32,778 nucleotides of DNA from a virus. Below, piece by piece: positions 21,048 to 29,357 of this stretch. How positions within the stretch are numbered: the stretch's first letter is position 1; each line of letters begins with the position of its first letter. The position numbers and the translations under genes were made by a program. Under the pieces are notes generated by a model. That model did not search any database. It was given only the letters and a program-made list of their open reading frames with translations, and was not told the DNA's origin. The stretch is from IMG/VR virus record IMGVR_UViG_3300043436_000110, positions 1 through 32,778 of that record, one strand, 5' to 3'.

Positions 21048-22072
21048 TGCCAACCCTAGCAGACATCTACAGCGCCATTGACTCCGCAAAGCGGAAAGGG
21101 GCTGATATTGTCCGCAACCCAAGCGCAAGCCTACAGCAGATGTTGGGTAATGCCAATGATCGGGCAAGAGCGTTAAATGAGTTGACATACCAAGCAGCCG
21201 AAGAAGGCGCAGGGTTTGGGCCTAAAACCCGTCAGTTGGGTAAAACCTTGGCTGAATCCTATAATCCCACAGGCATATTCATTGGCCCTAATGCCGCATC
21301 TTTTAACAAGATTATGGCAACCAAAGCCTTGGAATTAGAAAAGGCGGGTAAAAGTGCCGAGGAAATCTGGGAGAAAACTGGCACATTTAGAGGCCCTGAC
21401 AAACAGTGGCGACAAGAAATCAGCGATAAGAATCTACAGATTCAAGACTATCGCAACACTGGTGGCGCAATCGTCATCAAGCACCCAGAATTGCAAGCCT
21501 CTTACGAGCAACTGCCAAGAGGTGTCAAAGTCAAGCCATCCTCACAAATGGAAGGCATGGCGGCTTATGAAGCGCCTAAAAGAGACTTTGATTGGAAGAT
21601 GGGTGAGGGTGGAACAATTCATGTGCCATCTAGTCAAGTCATGCCTAAAGATATTTATGCCCATGAATTACAACACGCTGTCCAAGCCAAAGAAGGTTTT
21701 GCCAGTGGTGGTAGCCCTAGTTCAATGGTGCTGATACTTGAAAAACTTGCCAAGCAAAAAAGAGAAGAAGCGCAGAACCAATTTAGGCTTTCAAGCGCAA
21801 ATGACCCGCTTGATCCATTGAGGATTGTTAAGCCTGGCGCAAGAAAAAAGGGACTCCAATTAGAAAAGGAAGCCCGAGAAATTGAAGATAAAGCACTTGC
21901 CGCATATAGAAGCGAACAAACTAAATTTGATCTGTACCAAAAATTAGCTGGTGAAGCAGAAGCAAGAGCAACAGAAAAGCGTTTGAACTTGTCTGATGAG
22001 GAAAGAAGAAAACTATTTCCTTACAAATCTTACGATGTTCCGATCAAAGATTTGATATTAAGATATAAATAA
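21047..22072 (+). CDS. Putative HExxH metallopeptidase-like phage protein
   Basis: A 341-aa protein. HELQH at 206-210, followed by AVQAKEGFASGG, is an HExxH zinc site; GEAEARATEKR near residue 305 may hold the third (Glu) ligand. This arrangement is seen in large polyvalent phage proteins that are thought to be injected into the host. The N-terminus TLADIYSAIDSAKRKG resembles the motif TLAELWE/TLADLWE of the 749-aa ejection protein. It lies just before the terminase genes and starts by TAATG overlap. Confidence 0.7.
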   Translation: MPTLADIYSAIDSAKRKGADIVRNPSASLQQMLGNANDRARALNELTYQAAEEGAGFGPKTRQLGKTLAESYNPTGIFIGPNAASFNKIMATKALELEKAGKSAEEIWEKTGTFRGPDKQWRQEISDKNLQIQDYRNTGGAIVIKHPELQASYEQLPRGVKVKPSSQMEGMAAYEAPKRDFDWKMGEGGTIHVPSSQVMPKDIYAHELQHAVQAKEGFASGGSPSSMVLILEKLAKQKREEAQNQFRLSSANDPLDPLRIVKPGARKKGLQLEKEAREIEDKALAAYRSEQTKFDLYQKLAGEAEARATEKRLNLSDEERRKLFPYKSYDVPIKDLILRYK

Positions 22073-22121
22073 GCAAACTATACAAAACGCAATTTTTACA
22101 AATACTTAGGAATCGAATCGA

Positions 22122-22394
22122 ATGGCTGAAAGAGGTGGACAAGTTGGCAACCAGAACGCTGCAAAGAGCAGACTGTTCTATGACAAACTGCGCCTTGTCT
22201 TGGTTCAAGAGCCACACCGCCTAAGAAGCATTGCCGAGCAACTGGTGACTCAGGCTGAAGCGGGTGAGCCTTGGGCAATCAAAGAGATTATCGACCGAGT
22301 GGATGGCAAAGCTATTCAGGCGACAACGATTGAGAACGCAGATGGAACACCCCTTTTGGGTGGGATTCAAGTCACATTCATTAAGCCCGAATGA
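22122..22394 (+). CDS. Terminase small subunit (putative)
   Basis: A 90-aa protein, helical: GNQNAAKSRLFYDKLRLVLV, then EPHRLRSIAEQLVTQAEAGE and PWAIKEIIDRVDGKAIQ, a pattern common in small terminase or terminase-associated phage proteins. It overlaps the large terminase by four bases. It should recognise the packaging site and load TerL. No site can be pinned down by eye. Confidence 0.75.
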   Translation: MAERGGQVGNQNAAKSRLFYDKLRLVLVQEPHRLRSIAEQLVTQAEAGEPWAIKEIIDRVDGKAIQATTIENADGTPLLGGIQVTFIKPE

Positions 22395-23665
22395 GCGATG
22401 TAACCGATGCCATTGCCAAGGCAGAGTTTCCCGTTAAGTTGGAAGGTCTGTTTAAAAAGAGCCGTTACAAGGTTCTTTATGGTGGAAGGGGTGGGGCAAA
22501 GAGTTGGGGAATTGCCAGAGCCTTACTGATCAAAGGCGCAAAAGACCCAATCCGCATACTGTGCGCCCGTGAGTTTCAGACATCCATCAAAGATTCGGTT
22601 CACAAGTTACTGTGCGACCAGATCGAGAGCCTTGGCTTACTCAGCTTCTACGAGATCACCCAGACAAGCATCAGAGGCAGAAACGGCACAGAGTTCAGCT
22701 TTGTTGGCTTGAAGAACAATGTCTCAAACATCAAGTCCTATGAGGGCGTTGACATTTGTTGGGTTGAGGAAGCGCAGACCACCAGCCGCTTATCGTGGAA
22801 CATCCTGATTCCAACCATCCGAAAGGAAGGCTCTGAGATATGGATCAGCTTTAACCCTGAGTTGGAGACAGACGAGACTTATCAAAGGTTTGTGGCAAAC
22901 CCACCCGCAGATTGCATCACCATGAAGGTGAATTGGTACGACAACCCTTGGTTTCCCGACACCCTTAGACTTGAGAAAGATGCCCTCAAAGCAAGGGATG
23001 AGGAAGCCTATAACCAAGTGTGGGAAGGCTTATGCCGACAGACTGTGGATGGGGCGATCTTTGCCAAAGAGATGCAACAAGCCGAGAAGGATGGGCGCAT
23101 TTGCCGTGTGCCTTATGACGCTACAAAGCCAGTTCACGCAATCTTTGACTTGGGATGGTCAGACAGCACAGCCATTTGGTTCTTGCAGTTTGTGGGCATG
23201 GAGACCCGCCTCATTCGGTACATTGAGGACAGCCAAAAGACCATCAGTTATTATTTGGCGACCATGCAGACCTATGGTTATGTGTACGACAAGATTTGGC
23301 TTCCCCATGACGCAGAGAACAAGACCTTGGCAGCAGCGGGTCGGTCAATTGATGACATCGTGAGAGCCGCAGGGTACAAGACCGAGATCATGCCAAGAGT
23401 GCCAATCCTAGACTCAATCAATGCCGCAAGGACAATCTTCCCTAATTGCTACTTTGACAGGGAACACACGGCAGATGGTTTGGCTTGCCTCAGACACTAT
23501 CGGTATGAGGTTGACCCTGAGACAGGGCAGTTCAGCCGTAACCCGCTACACGATCACTACTCACACGGGGCAGACGCATTTCGTTACATTGCCCTTATGA
23601 TTAAAGAGCCGCCTAAACGCAAAAAGTCAGCGCAGATTGCAATGGCAAGCGGATGGATGGGATAA
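22391..23665 (+). CDS. terL: Terminase large subunit
   Basis: A 424-aa protein that cuts and pumps DNA into the head. Walker A is GGRGGAKSW (31-39); Walker B is VDICWVEEA (120-128) with catalytic E126. The C-terminal nuclease has D253 and D258 (FDLGWSDST), H306-D307 (LPHDAENKT) and D395 (SHGADAFRY), the RNase H-like metal site. It resembles PBSX/P22-type terminases, so headful packaging is expected, which would also explain a circularly permuted assembly. Confidence 0.95.
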   Translation: MSDVTDAIAKAEFPVKLEGLFKKSRYKVLYGGRGGAKSWGIARALLIKGAKDPIRILCAREFQTSIKDSVHKLLCDQIESLGLLSFYEITQTSIRGRNGTEFSFVGLKNNVSNIKSYEGVDICWVEEAQTTSRLSWNILIPTIRKEGSEIWISFNPELETDETYQRFVANPPADCITMKVNWYDNPWFPDTLRLEKDALKARDEEAYNQVWEGLCRQTVDGAIFAKEMQQAEKDGRICRVPYDATKPVHAIFDLGWSDSTAIWFLQFVGMETRLIRYIEDSQKTISYYLATMQTYGYVYDKIWLPHDAENKTLAAAGRSIDDIVRAAGYKTEIMPRVPILDSINAARTIFPNCYFDREHTADGLACLRHYRYEVDPETGQFSRNPLHDHYSHGADAFRYIALMIKEPPKRKKSAQIAMASGWMG

Positions 23666-23689
23666 TTAGGCATCAATAAAGGGCTGAAT

Positions 23690-25807
23690 ATGGCTTACCA
23701 AGACGAATCAGGAAACAACAACAAGATTAACGAGGTGATCAAGTTCTGGCGCTTGGTCAACGATGCCGACTCCACCAACCGAGCAGAAGCGTTGATGGAT
23801 GTGAAGTTTGCCGCTGGCGACCAATGGCCTATCGAGATTCAAAACTCACGCAACCTTGAATCTCGCCCTTGTCTGACGATCAACAAGATTGACGCATACA
23901 TTCGTCAAGTGACCAATCAGCAAAGGATGCAACGCCCTCGCATCAAAGTTCACCCTGTGAATAACTTGGCAGACTACAAGATCGCCCAAGTGATTGAGGG
24001 CATCACCCGTCACATCGAGGTGAACTCCAACGCAGACACAGCCTATGACACAGCGTTTGATTACGCAGTTCGCATGGGATGGGGCTATTGGCGCATCAAC
24101 ACAAAGTATGTGAGCGAGACTTCCTTTGATCAGGAAATCTACATTGACACGATTGATAACCCGTTCACAGTCTATTTCGACCCTAACTCAATCCTCCCTG
24201 ATGGCTCAGACGCAGAGCGTTGCTTGATTACCACAGTGATGGACAAGAAGATATTTAGGGAGAATTACCCAGGCGCTGATGACGGGGCAAACTTTCAGCA
24301 GCGTTCCACAGGCGATGACACAGCCTCATGGCTCACCAAAGAGGACATTCGGGTTGCCGAATACTTCTACATTGAGCGTGAGAGAGCCAAACTGTATTTG
24401 CTTAGTGATGGCACATCAGGCTTTGCCGACTCAGACAACTTCTTTGCCCGTGTAGAGGCATCGGGTCTGACTGTAGTTGATGAGCGTGACAGCTTCCGCA
24501 AAGCAGTCAAGTGGATGAAATGCACCGCAATGGAAATCCTTGAGGAAAAGACATGGGCGGGTAAATACATCCCTGTTGTCCCCTGTTATGGCGCACAAGT
24601 GATCATTGATGACAAGCGCAAGAAATACGGCTTGGTGAGGTTTGCTAAAGACCCACAGCGGATGTACAACTTCTGGCGCACATCCATGACCGAAAGTGTC
24701 GCCCTCGCACCAAAGGCTAAGTGGCTGCTTGCCGAGGGTCAAGACGAGGGGCATGAGAACGAATGGGCAATGGCTAACATTAAGTCAACCCCTGTTTTGC
24801 GCTATAAACAGAAAGACATTGAGGGCGTTCCCGCACCCGCACCAACCCGACTTCAACCTGAACCACCACCAACAGGCATCATGGAGGCGGCTGGCGCTAT
24901 TTCCGCAGATTTGCAGATGGTTTTGGGCGTTCTTGACCCCAACCAACTGCCAAGCGGAAACATCTCAGGCAAGGCTTTACAGGGTCAACAGAACCAAGTT
25001 GATCTGTCAAACTTCCACTTCTACGACAATATGACCCGTTCAATTCGTCAGACGGGCAAAATCATCTTGGATTTGATCCCCAAGATTTACGACACCGAGC
25101 GAGTGATGCGAATCATTGGCTCAGATGGTCAGCCCGATATGACCACCATCAACCAAGCCAACGCCATCGGTGAAGTGCTGAACGATGTGACTGTGGGTGA
25201 ATACGATGTGGTGATGGACACAGGGCCTGGCTTCCAAACCAAGCGCCAACAAGCCGTTGAAAGCATGATGCCGTTGCTCACAGGCAATGCAGAACTGTTC
25301 AACATTGCGGGTGACTTGGTGTTCAGGAACATGGACTTCCCAGGCGCTGATGTGATCGCAGATCGCCTTGCCGCCATGAACCCATTGGCTCAGATTGACG
25401 AGAAATCAGACGTTCCACCTGAAATTCAGATGCAATTGGCTCAGTCTAAGCAGATGATTGAGCAGTTACAACAACAATTGCAAGCAGCGGGTCTTGAGAT
25501 CAACAATCGGATGCAAGTGGCTCAGATCAAAGAGCAAGGCGCTACCCAGCGCAAACTCATGGATGTCACCGCAAGAGCGCACAACACTGAGACCATTAAC
25601 GAAGCAAAAGTTAATCAAACCAATGTCAAAGCAGTTACTGAGCAGAATAAGACTGAGATTGATGCGTTGGTCAAAATGCTTATTGCAAGGATGTCTCCCA
25701 ATCAATTGTTGGCTGAGATTGACCGCTTGAACGCTGAACAACAGCAATATGCGATGGGTGCGGCAATGGACATTGATCACGAACAAAATCCATTTATGCA
25801 GCAATAA
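23690..25807 (+). CDS. Portal protein, P22 gp1-like
   Basis: A 705-aa protein, close to the 725 aa of P22 gp1. The N-terminal KFWRLVNDADSTNRAEALMD, DQWP and RPCLTINKIDAYIRQVTNQQ are typical of P22-type portals. GNISGKALQGQQNQ lies in the wing/stem region. Residues about 580-670 are a long Gln-rich coiled coil (LAQSKQMIEQLQQQLQAAGL), the place of the C-terminal barrel of P22 portal. It forms the dodecameric DNA channel that TerL docks on. Confidence 0.93.
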   Translation: MAYQDESGNNNKINEVIKFWRLVNDADSTNRAEALMDVKFAAGDQWPIEIQNSRNLESRPCLTINKIDAYIRQVTNQQRMQRPRIKVHPVNNLADYKIAQVIEGITRHIEVNSNADTAYDTAFDYAVRMGWGYWRINTKYVSETSFDQEIYIDTIDNPFTVYFDPNSILPDGSDAERCLITTVMDKKIFRENYPGADDGANFQQRSTGDDTASWLTKEDIRVAEYFYIERERAKLYLLSDGTSGFADSDNFFARVEASGLTVVDERDSFRKAVKWMKCTAMEILEEKTWAGKYIPVVPCYGAQVIIDDKRKKYGLVRFAKDPQRMYNFWRTSMTESVALAPKAKWLLAEGQDEGHENEWAMANIKSTPVLRYKQKDIEGVPAPAPTRLQPEPPPTGIMEAAGAISADLQMVLGVLDPNQLPSGNISGKALQGQQNQVDLSNFHFYDNMTRSIRQTGKIILDLIPKIYDTERVMRIIGSDGQPDMTTINQANAIGEVLNDVTVGEYDVVMDTGPGFQTKRQQAVESMMPLLTGNAELFNIAGDLVFRNMDFPGADVIADRLAAMNPLAQIDEKSDVPPEIQMQLAQSKQMIEQLQQQLQAAGLEINNRMQVAQIKEQGATQRKLMDVTARAHNTETINEAKVNQTNVKAVTEQNKTEIDALVKMLIARMSPNQLLAEIDRLNAEQQQYAMGAAMDIDHEQNPFMQQ

Positions 25808-25836
25808 TTGACAGATAATGAATTAGGGTAAATAAT
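25808..25836 (+). promoter_or_regulatory. Candidate promoter before the scaffold and coat genes
   Basis: TTGACA at 25808-25813, 17-base spacer, AATAAT at 25831-25836. It lies in an 81-base gap, which is large for this genome, just before the two most highly needed head genes. Confidence 0.45.
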
Positions 25837-25849
25837 TACTCAAACCTTA

Positions 25850-25866
25850 CCAGTGAGGCTCACTGG
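25850..25866 (+). other. Short perfect hairpin in the scaffold leader
   Basis: CCAGTGA-GGC-TCACTGG, a 7-bp stem with a 3-base loop, lies between the candidate promoter and the scaffold start. No T-run follows. It could stabilise the mRNA 5' end or serve as a protein site. Confidence 0.5.
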
Positions 25867-25888
25867 GAAAATTCTTTGAGGAAACTCA

Positions 25889-26809
25889 ATGTCAGAAGTT
25901 CAGGAAGTGCAAATTGCACAACCAAAGGTCTCCACTACTGTGGTGACAAGTGAAAATTTAGCTGAATTTAACGCTAAGAGAATGGGTTTAGCTGATTCAA
26001 CGCCTAGCGAGGCTGCACCAGTTGCAGAGCCGCCAGAGGTCGATAATGGGCAGAGTGAACCAGTTGAAGCGTCAGAGGAAGCGACAGCAACAGAGGATCG
26101 AAAACGAAATCCTAAGTTGGAAATTCGGTTTGAGAAGATAACCAAGCAACGTGAAGAAGCAAGGGCAGAAGCCCAGCGGGAACGTGAAGCAAGGGAATCT
26201 TTAGAAGCCAAGGTCAGGGAATTGGAAGGTAGGTCAAAGCCTGAGAAGGTTGAAGCCTCTGAAGAACCCCGACCAGAGCAGTTCACAGATATGTATGAAT
26301 ATGCGAAAGCATTGACAGACTATAAAGTGGATCAGCGGTTAGCGGAAGAAAAGCAAAAGGAAGCACAGGCTAAAGTAGAGGCTCAAAGGCAACAAGTGAT
26401 CAACACTTGGGCAAAGAGAGTTGAATCTGCCAAAGCTGAGATGCCTGATTTTGAGGCAATGGTTGGGTCTGCCGATGTTGTTGTGAGCAACGAAGTGCGT
26501 GATGCAATCTTTGAATCAGATGTTGGCCCTCAAGTGCTATATCACTTGGCTGAGAATCCCGAAATTGCCGAAAAACTGCAAGGCATGACAGTCACATCCG
26601 CATTGAGAACTATTGGGAGATTGGAGGCTCAGTTTGAAAAGGCAGAGCCTCAGACAAAGACTGTTGTTGGGAAAAGTAAAGCGCCAGCACCGATCAACCC
26701 GATCAGGTCTGCGGCTAATGGGCGTGATGTGAATCTGACTTCCGATGGGAATTTTCATGGTTCGTATCAGGCTTGGAAAGCGGCTAGACTTGCAGGGCGA
26801 ATCCGCTGA
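25889..26809 (+). CDS. Scaffolding protein (putative, P22 gp8-like position)
   Basis: A 306-aa acidic, helical protein (P22 gp8 has 303). An acidic disordered stretch (EPPEVDNGQSEPVEASEEAT), then a coiled coil (QREEARAEAQREREARESLE), further helices and a basic C-terminus (QAWKAARLAGRIR), the usual place where scaffold binds coat protein. It lies between portal and coat genes as in P22. TTGAGGAAAC precedes the ATG. Confidence 0.85.
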   Translation: MSEVQEVQIAQPKVSTTVVTSENLAEFNAKRMGLADSTPSEAAPVAEPPEVDNGQSEPVEASEEATATEDRKRNPKLEIRFEKITKQREEARAEAQREREARESLEAKVRELEGRSKPEKVEASEEPRPEQFTDMYEYAKALTDYKVDQRLAEEKQKEAQAKVEAQRQQVINTWAKRVESAKAEMPDFEAMVGSADVVVSNEVRDAIFESDVGPQVLYHLAENPEIAEKLQGMTVTSALRTIGRLEAQFEKAEPQTKTVVGKSKAPAPINPIRSAANGRDVNLTSDGNFHGSYQAWKAARLAGRIR

Positions 26810-26837
26810 CATAAACCCATTCTTTTAAGGAAATAAA

Positions 26838-28085
26838 ATGAGCAATAATCTGCTTACTATCTCCATGATCACCAACGAAGCGTTGATGGTCTTGGAAAAC
26901 GAGTTGACTTTCTCTAGCGAAGTTGACCGCAACTATGATGATCAATTCGCTGTTTCAGGCGCAAAGATCGGTAACACACTGAACGTTCGCAGACCAGGCC
27001 GTTTCATCGGTACATCTGGCCCTGCATTGAACGTTGAGGACTTTAACGAGACTTCTGTTCCCGTTACTTTGTCCACTCAGTTTCACGTTGACACACAGTT
27101 CACCACACAAGATTTGGCTTTGAGCCTTGATCAGTTCTCTGATCGTGTGTTGAAACCCGCTGTCGCAGCCGTAGCCAACAAGATTGACTTTGATGGTCTG
27201 ACAATGGCTAAGAACAGCACCGCCAACATCGTTGGTACTGCTGGCACTCCTCCTACATCCTTGCTCACCTACTTGACCGCTGGTGCTTACTTGGACTCAG
27301 AGGGCGCACCCCGTGATGGTCGTAGGTCTTGCATCGTTGAGCCTTTTACAGGCGCTACCATTGTGGACAGCTTGAAGGGTTTGTTTGTTCCATCCGATGT
27401 GATTGGCAAGCAATACCAAAAAGGCATGATGGGTCGTGACTCTGCTGGTATGAACTGGAAGATGGATCAGAACGTTGTGAACCAAACATTTGGTTCATAC
27501 TCCGACACCCTCTCCACCAACACCACCACTTTCACTGGTTCACTGACTTCTGGTTGGGCGCAAACTTCTACGATCACTTTGGTGTCGTCTGCTGGTACTG
27601 CTACCCTCAATCAGGGTGACGTTATCCAGATCGCTGGCGTGTACGCTGTTAACCCACAGAATCGTTCTGCTTACGGATCTGGCAAACTGCGTAATTTCGT
27701 TGTGACTGCTCAAACGACTGTTGCTTCTGGTGGCGGCACTTCTGTTACTGTTTCTCCTGCGATCATCACAGGCGGTCAGTTCCAAAACGTGACTATCATC
27801 GGTTCAACAAGCACCACTGCTGTTGTGACTCCATTCAACAAAGCTGGTACTGTGTCCCCACAGAACTTGGTGATGCACAAAAATGCTTTCACCTTGGCTA
27901 CTGCTGACTTGGAATTGCCTGATGGCGTTGTGTTTGCTGGTCGTGCTTCCGATAAGGAACTTGGCTTGTCAATGCGTGTTGTTCGTCAATACACCATCAA
28001 TAACGACTCTATCCCCACCCGTGTGGATGTGTTGTATGGTTGGGCTCCCCTGTACCCTGAACTCGCTTGCCGAGTTGCAGCTTAA
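26838..28085 (+). CDS. Major capsid protein, P22 coat-like
   Basis: A 415-aa HK97-fold coat protein (P22 gp5 has 430). The N-terminal ISMITNEALMVLENELTFSS and VDRNYDDQF, then VRRPGRFIGTSGPALNVEDF, match P22-type coats. Residues about 225-320 look like the inserted beta-barrel (I-domain) of that family (NQGDVIQIAGVYAVNPQN). AAGGAAAT gives a strong ribosome site. Confidence 0.93.
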   Translation: MSNNLLTISMITNEALMVLENELTFSSEVDRNYDDQFAVSGAKIGNTLNVRRPGRFIGTSGPALNVEDFNETSVPVTLSTQFHVDTQFTTQDLALSLDQFSDRVLKPAVAAVANKIDFDGLTMAKNSTANIVGTAGTPPTSLLTYLTAGAYLDSEGAPRDGRRSCIVEPFTGATIVDSLKGLFVPSDVIGKQYQKGMMGRDSAGMNWKMDQNVVNQTFGSYSDTLSTNTTTFTGSLTSGWAQTSTITLVSSAGTATLNQGDVIQIAGVYAVNPQNRSAYGSGKLRNFVVTAQTTVASGGGTSVTVSPAIITGGQFQNVTIIGSTSTTAVVTPFNKAGTVSPQNLVMHKNAFTLATADLELPDGVVFAGRASDKELGLSMRVVRQYTINNDSIPTRVDVLYGWAPLYPELACRVAA

Positions 28086-28107
28086 TTAACTAGGAAGGAA
28101 ACGCATC

Positions 28108-28341
28108 ATGGCTAATCCAGGCGCAGCAAGTACGCAAACAGTCAACTACCTAATGAATGGTAGTGCTTCCGATGGTGTCCAATTGGGCGCTGTTAGCGGC
28201 AAAGTCGGTTTTTATGGCATTACCCCCGTTGTTCGTGCTGGTGCTATCACCGCATTGACAGCCACTCCCTCAACTGCTGAAACAGTTGCGGCAGTGAACG
28301 CCATCATCACCGCTATCAAGAACATTGGCATTACGTCTTAA
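28108..28341 (+). CDS. Small head-associated protein (putative decoration)
   Basis: A 77-aa protein, Ala/Thr/Gly-rich: QLGAVSGKVGFYGITPVVRA forms strands, then a C-terminal helix (AETVAAVNAIITAIKNIG). It follows the coat gene directly and precedes a terminator, so it is made at high level with coat. A decoration or head-stabilising role is inferred. Confidence 0.7.
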   Translation: MANPGAASTQTVNYLMNGSASDGVQLGAVSGKVGFYGITPVVRAGAITALTATPSTAETVAAVNAIITAIKNIGITS

Positions 28342-28356
28342 TGTGAATTGATGGAT

Positions 28357-28390
28357 AAGGCCACTCTCCACATCGGGGGGTGGCTTTTTT
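28357..28390 (+). terminator. Rho-independent terminator after the head genes
   Basis: GCCAC (28360-28364) pairs with GTGGC (28380-28384) and an inner CTCC with GGGG, loop of about five bases, followed by T6 (28385-28390). It separates the head genes from the glycosyltransferase and fibre genes. Confidence 0.8.
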
Positions 28391-28403
28391 ATTTGGAGAA
28401 CAA

Positions 28404-29066
28404 ATGCACATAATGATTGCAATGCCAGCCTATACAGGCGTGGTTCACATGGGAACAATGAGATGTCTGTTCACAGACCTGACAACACTCATTAAACGGG
28501 GCGACACCTACACCTTTGTGGATGACATTGGCAACGCTTTAATTGCAGACTCCCGCAGTATCACAGCGACCAAGTTCTTTGAAGAATCTGACTGTGATCA
28601 ACTGATATTTATTGACAATGACGTTTCGTGGGAAGCTGGCGCATTGCTCAAACTGATCGATGCCCCTGAAGATTTGGTGGCGGGTATTTACCCAAGACGT
28701 AAAGACCCCATCGAATACGCTGTTCATTACTTAGAAAAAGAAGAATTGTGGGCAAATCCTGAGACAGGATTGTTGGAGGTCAAAGCCGTTCCAACGGGCT
28801 TTTTAAAGATTTCAAGAAACTGCATTGCCAAACTGATTGAGGCTTTTCCTGAGAGCCACAGATATGAGGCAGACAGTGAGAAGCGTTTTTATCCTCTTTT
28901 TGACCATATTTTTGAGGATGACTACAAGTGGGGAGAGGACTACAGTTTTTGCATCCGCTGGCGCAAAATAGGGGGGAAAGTGTGGATTGACCCTGAAATG
29001 CACATGGGACACACTGGACACAAAATGTTCCAAGGACATCTTGGAAATTGGCTCAAAAATCGTTAA
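28404..29066 (+). CDS. Glycosyltransferase-like protein
   Basis: A 220-aa protein. It begins MHIMIAMPAYTGVVHMGTMR, with a Rossmann-like strand; CDQLIFIDNDVSWEAGALLK contains a DND (71-73) as the DxD metal/nucleotide-sugar site; AGIYPRRKD and VWIDPEMHMGHTGHKMF are further family segments of GT-A phage glycosyltransferases. TTGGAGAA precedes ATG 28404. It lies between coat and fibre genes, so it may modify virion proteins; modifying host glycans is the alternative. Confidence 0.82.
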   Translation: MHIMIAMPAYTGVVHMGTMRCLFTDLTTLIKRGDTYTFVDDIGNALIADSRSITATKFFEESDCDQLIFIDNDVSWEAGALLKLIDAPEDLVAGIYPRRKDPIEYAVHYLEKEELWANPETGLLEVKAVPTGFLKISRNCIAKLIEAFPESHRYEADSEKRFYPLFDHIFEDDYKWGEDYSFCIRWRKIGGKVWIDPEMHMGHTGHKMFQGHLGNWLKNR

Positions 29067-29093
29067 ACTTAATCACCTTTGCAAAGGATCATC

Positions 29094-29357
29094 ATGTCCA
29101 ACTATTCACAGATTTCCGCTACCACTTTGGTGAAGAATCAGCCTGGCAAACTAAAAGGCATTTTTTGCAGTAGCGTGACCAGTTCCCCAACAATTACTGT
29201 GTACGATGCCCAAACCCCAGGCACAGATGTCAAGATCATTGACACTTACACCCTGACAGCGGCAACGAACATGAACTTCTATGATGGCATCAACTGTGAA
29301 AATGGTCTGTATGTTGTCATTAGCGGCACAGCAAGCGTAACTGTCTATTTTGAATAA
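29094..29357 (+). CDS. Small beta-rich virion protein
   Basis: An 87-aa protein: QISATTLVKNQPGKLKGIFC, then a beta-sandwich-like stretch (TITVYDAQTPGTDVKIIDTY; LYVVISGTASVTVYFE). ATG 29094 has AAAGGA in front, which lies in a 12-base perfect palindrome (CCTTTGCAAAGG, 29076-29087). It overlaps the start of the large fibre gene (TAATG). Probably a structural protein. Confidence 0.7.
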   Translation: MSNYSQISATTLVKNQPGKLKGIFCSSVTSSPTITVYDAQTPGTDVKIIDTYTLTAATNMNFYDGINCENGLYVVISGTASVTVYFE

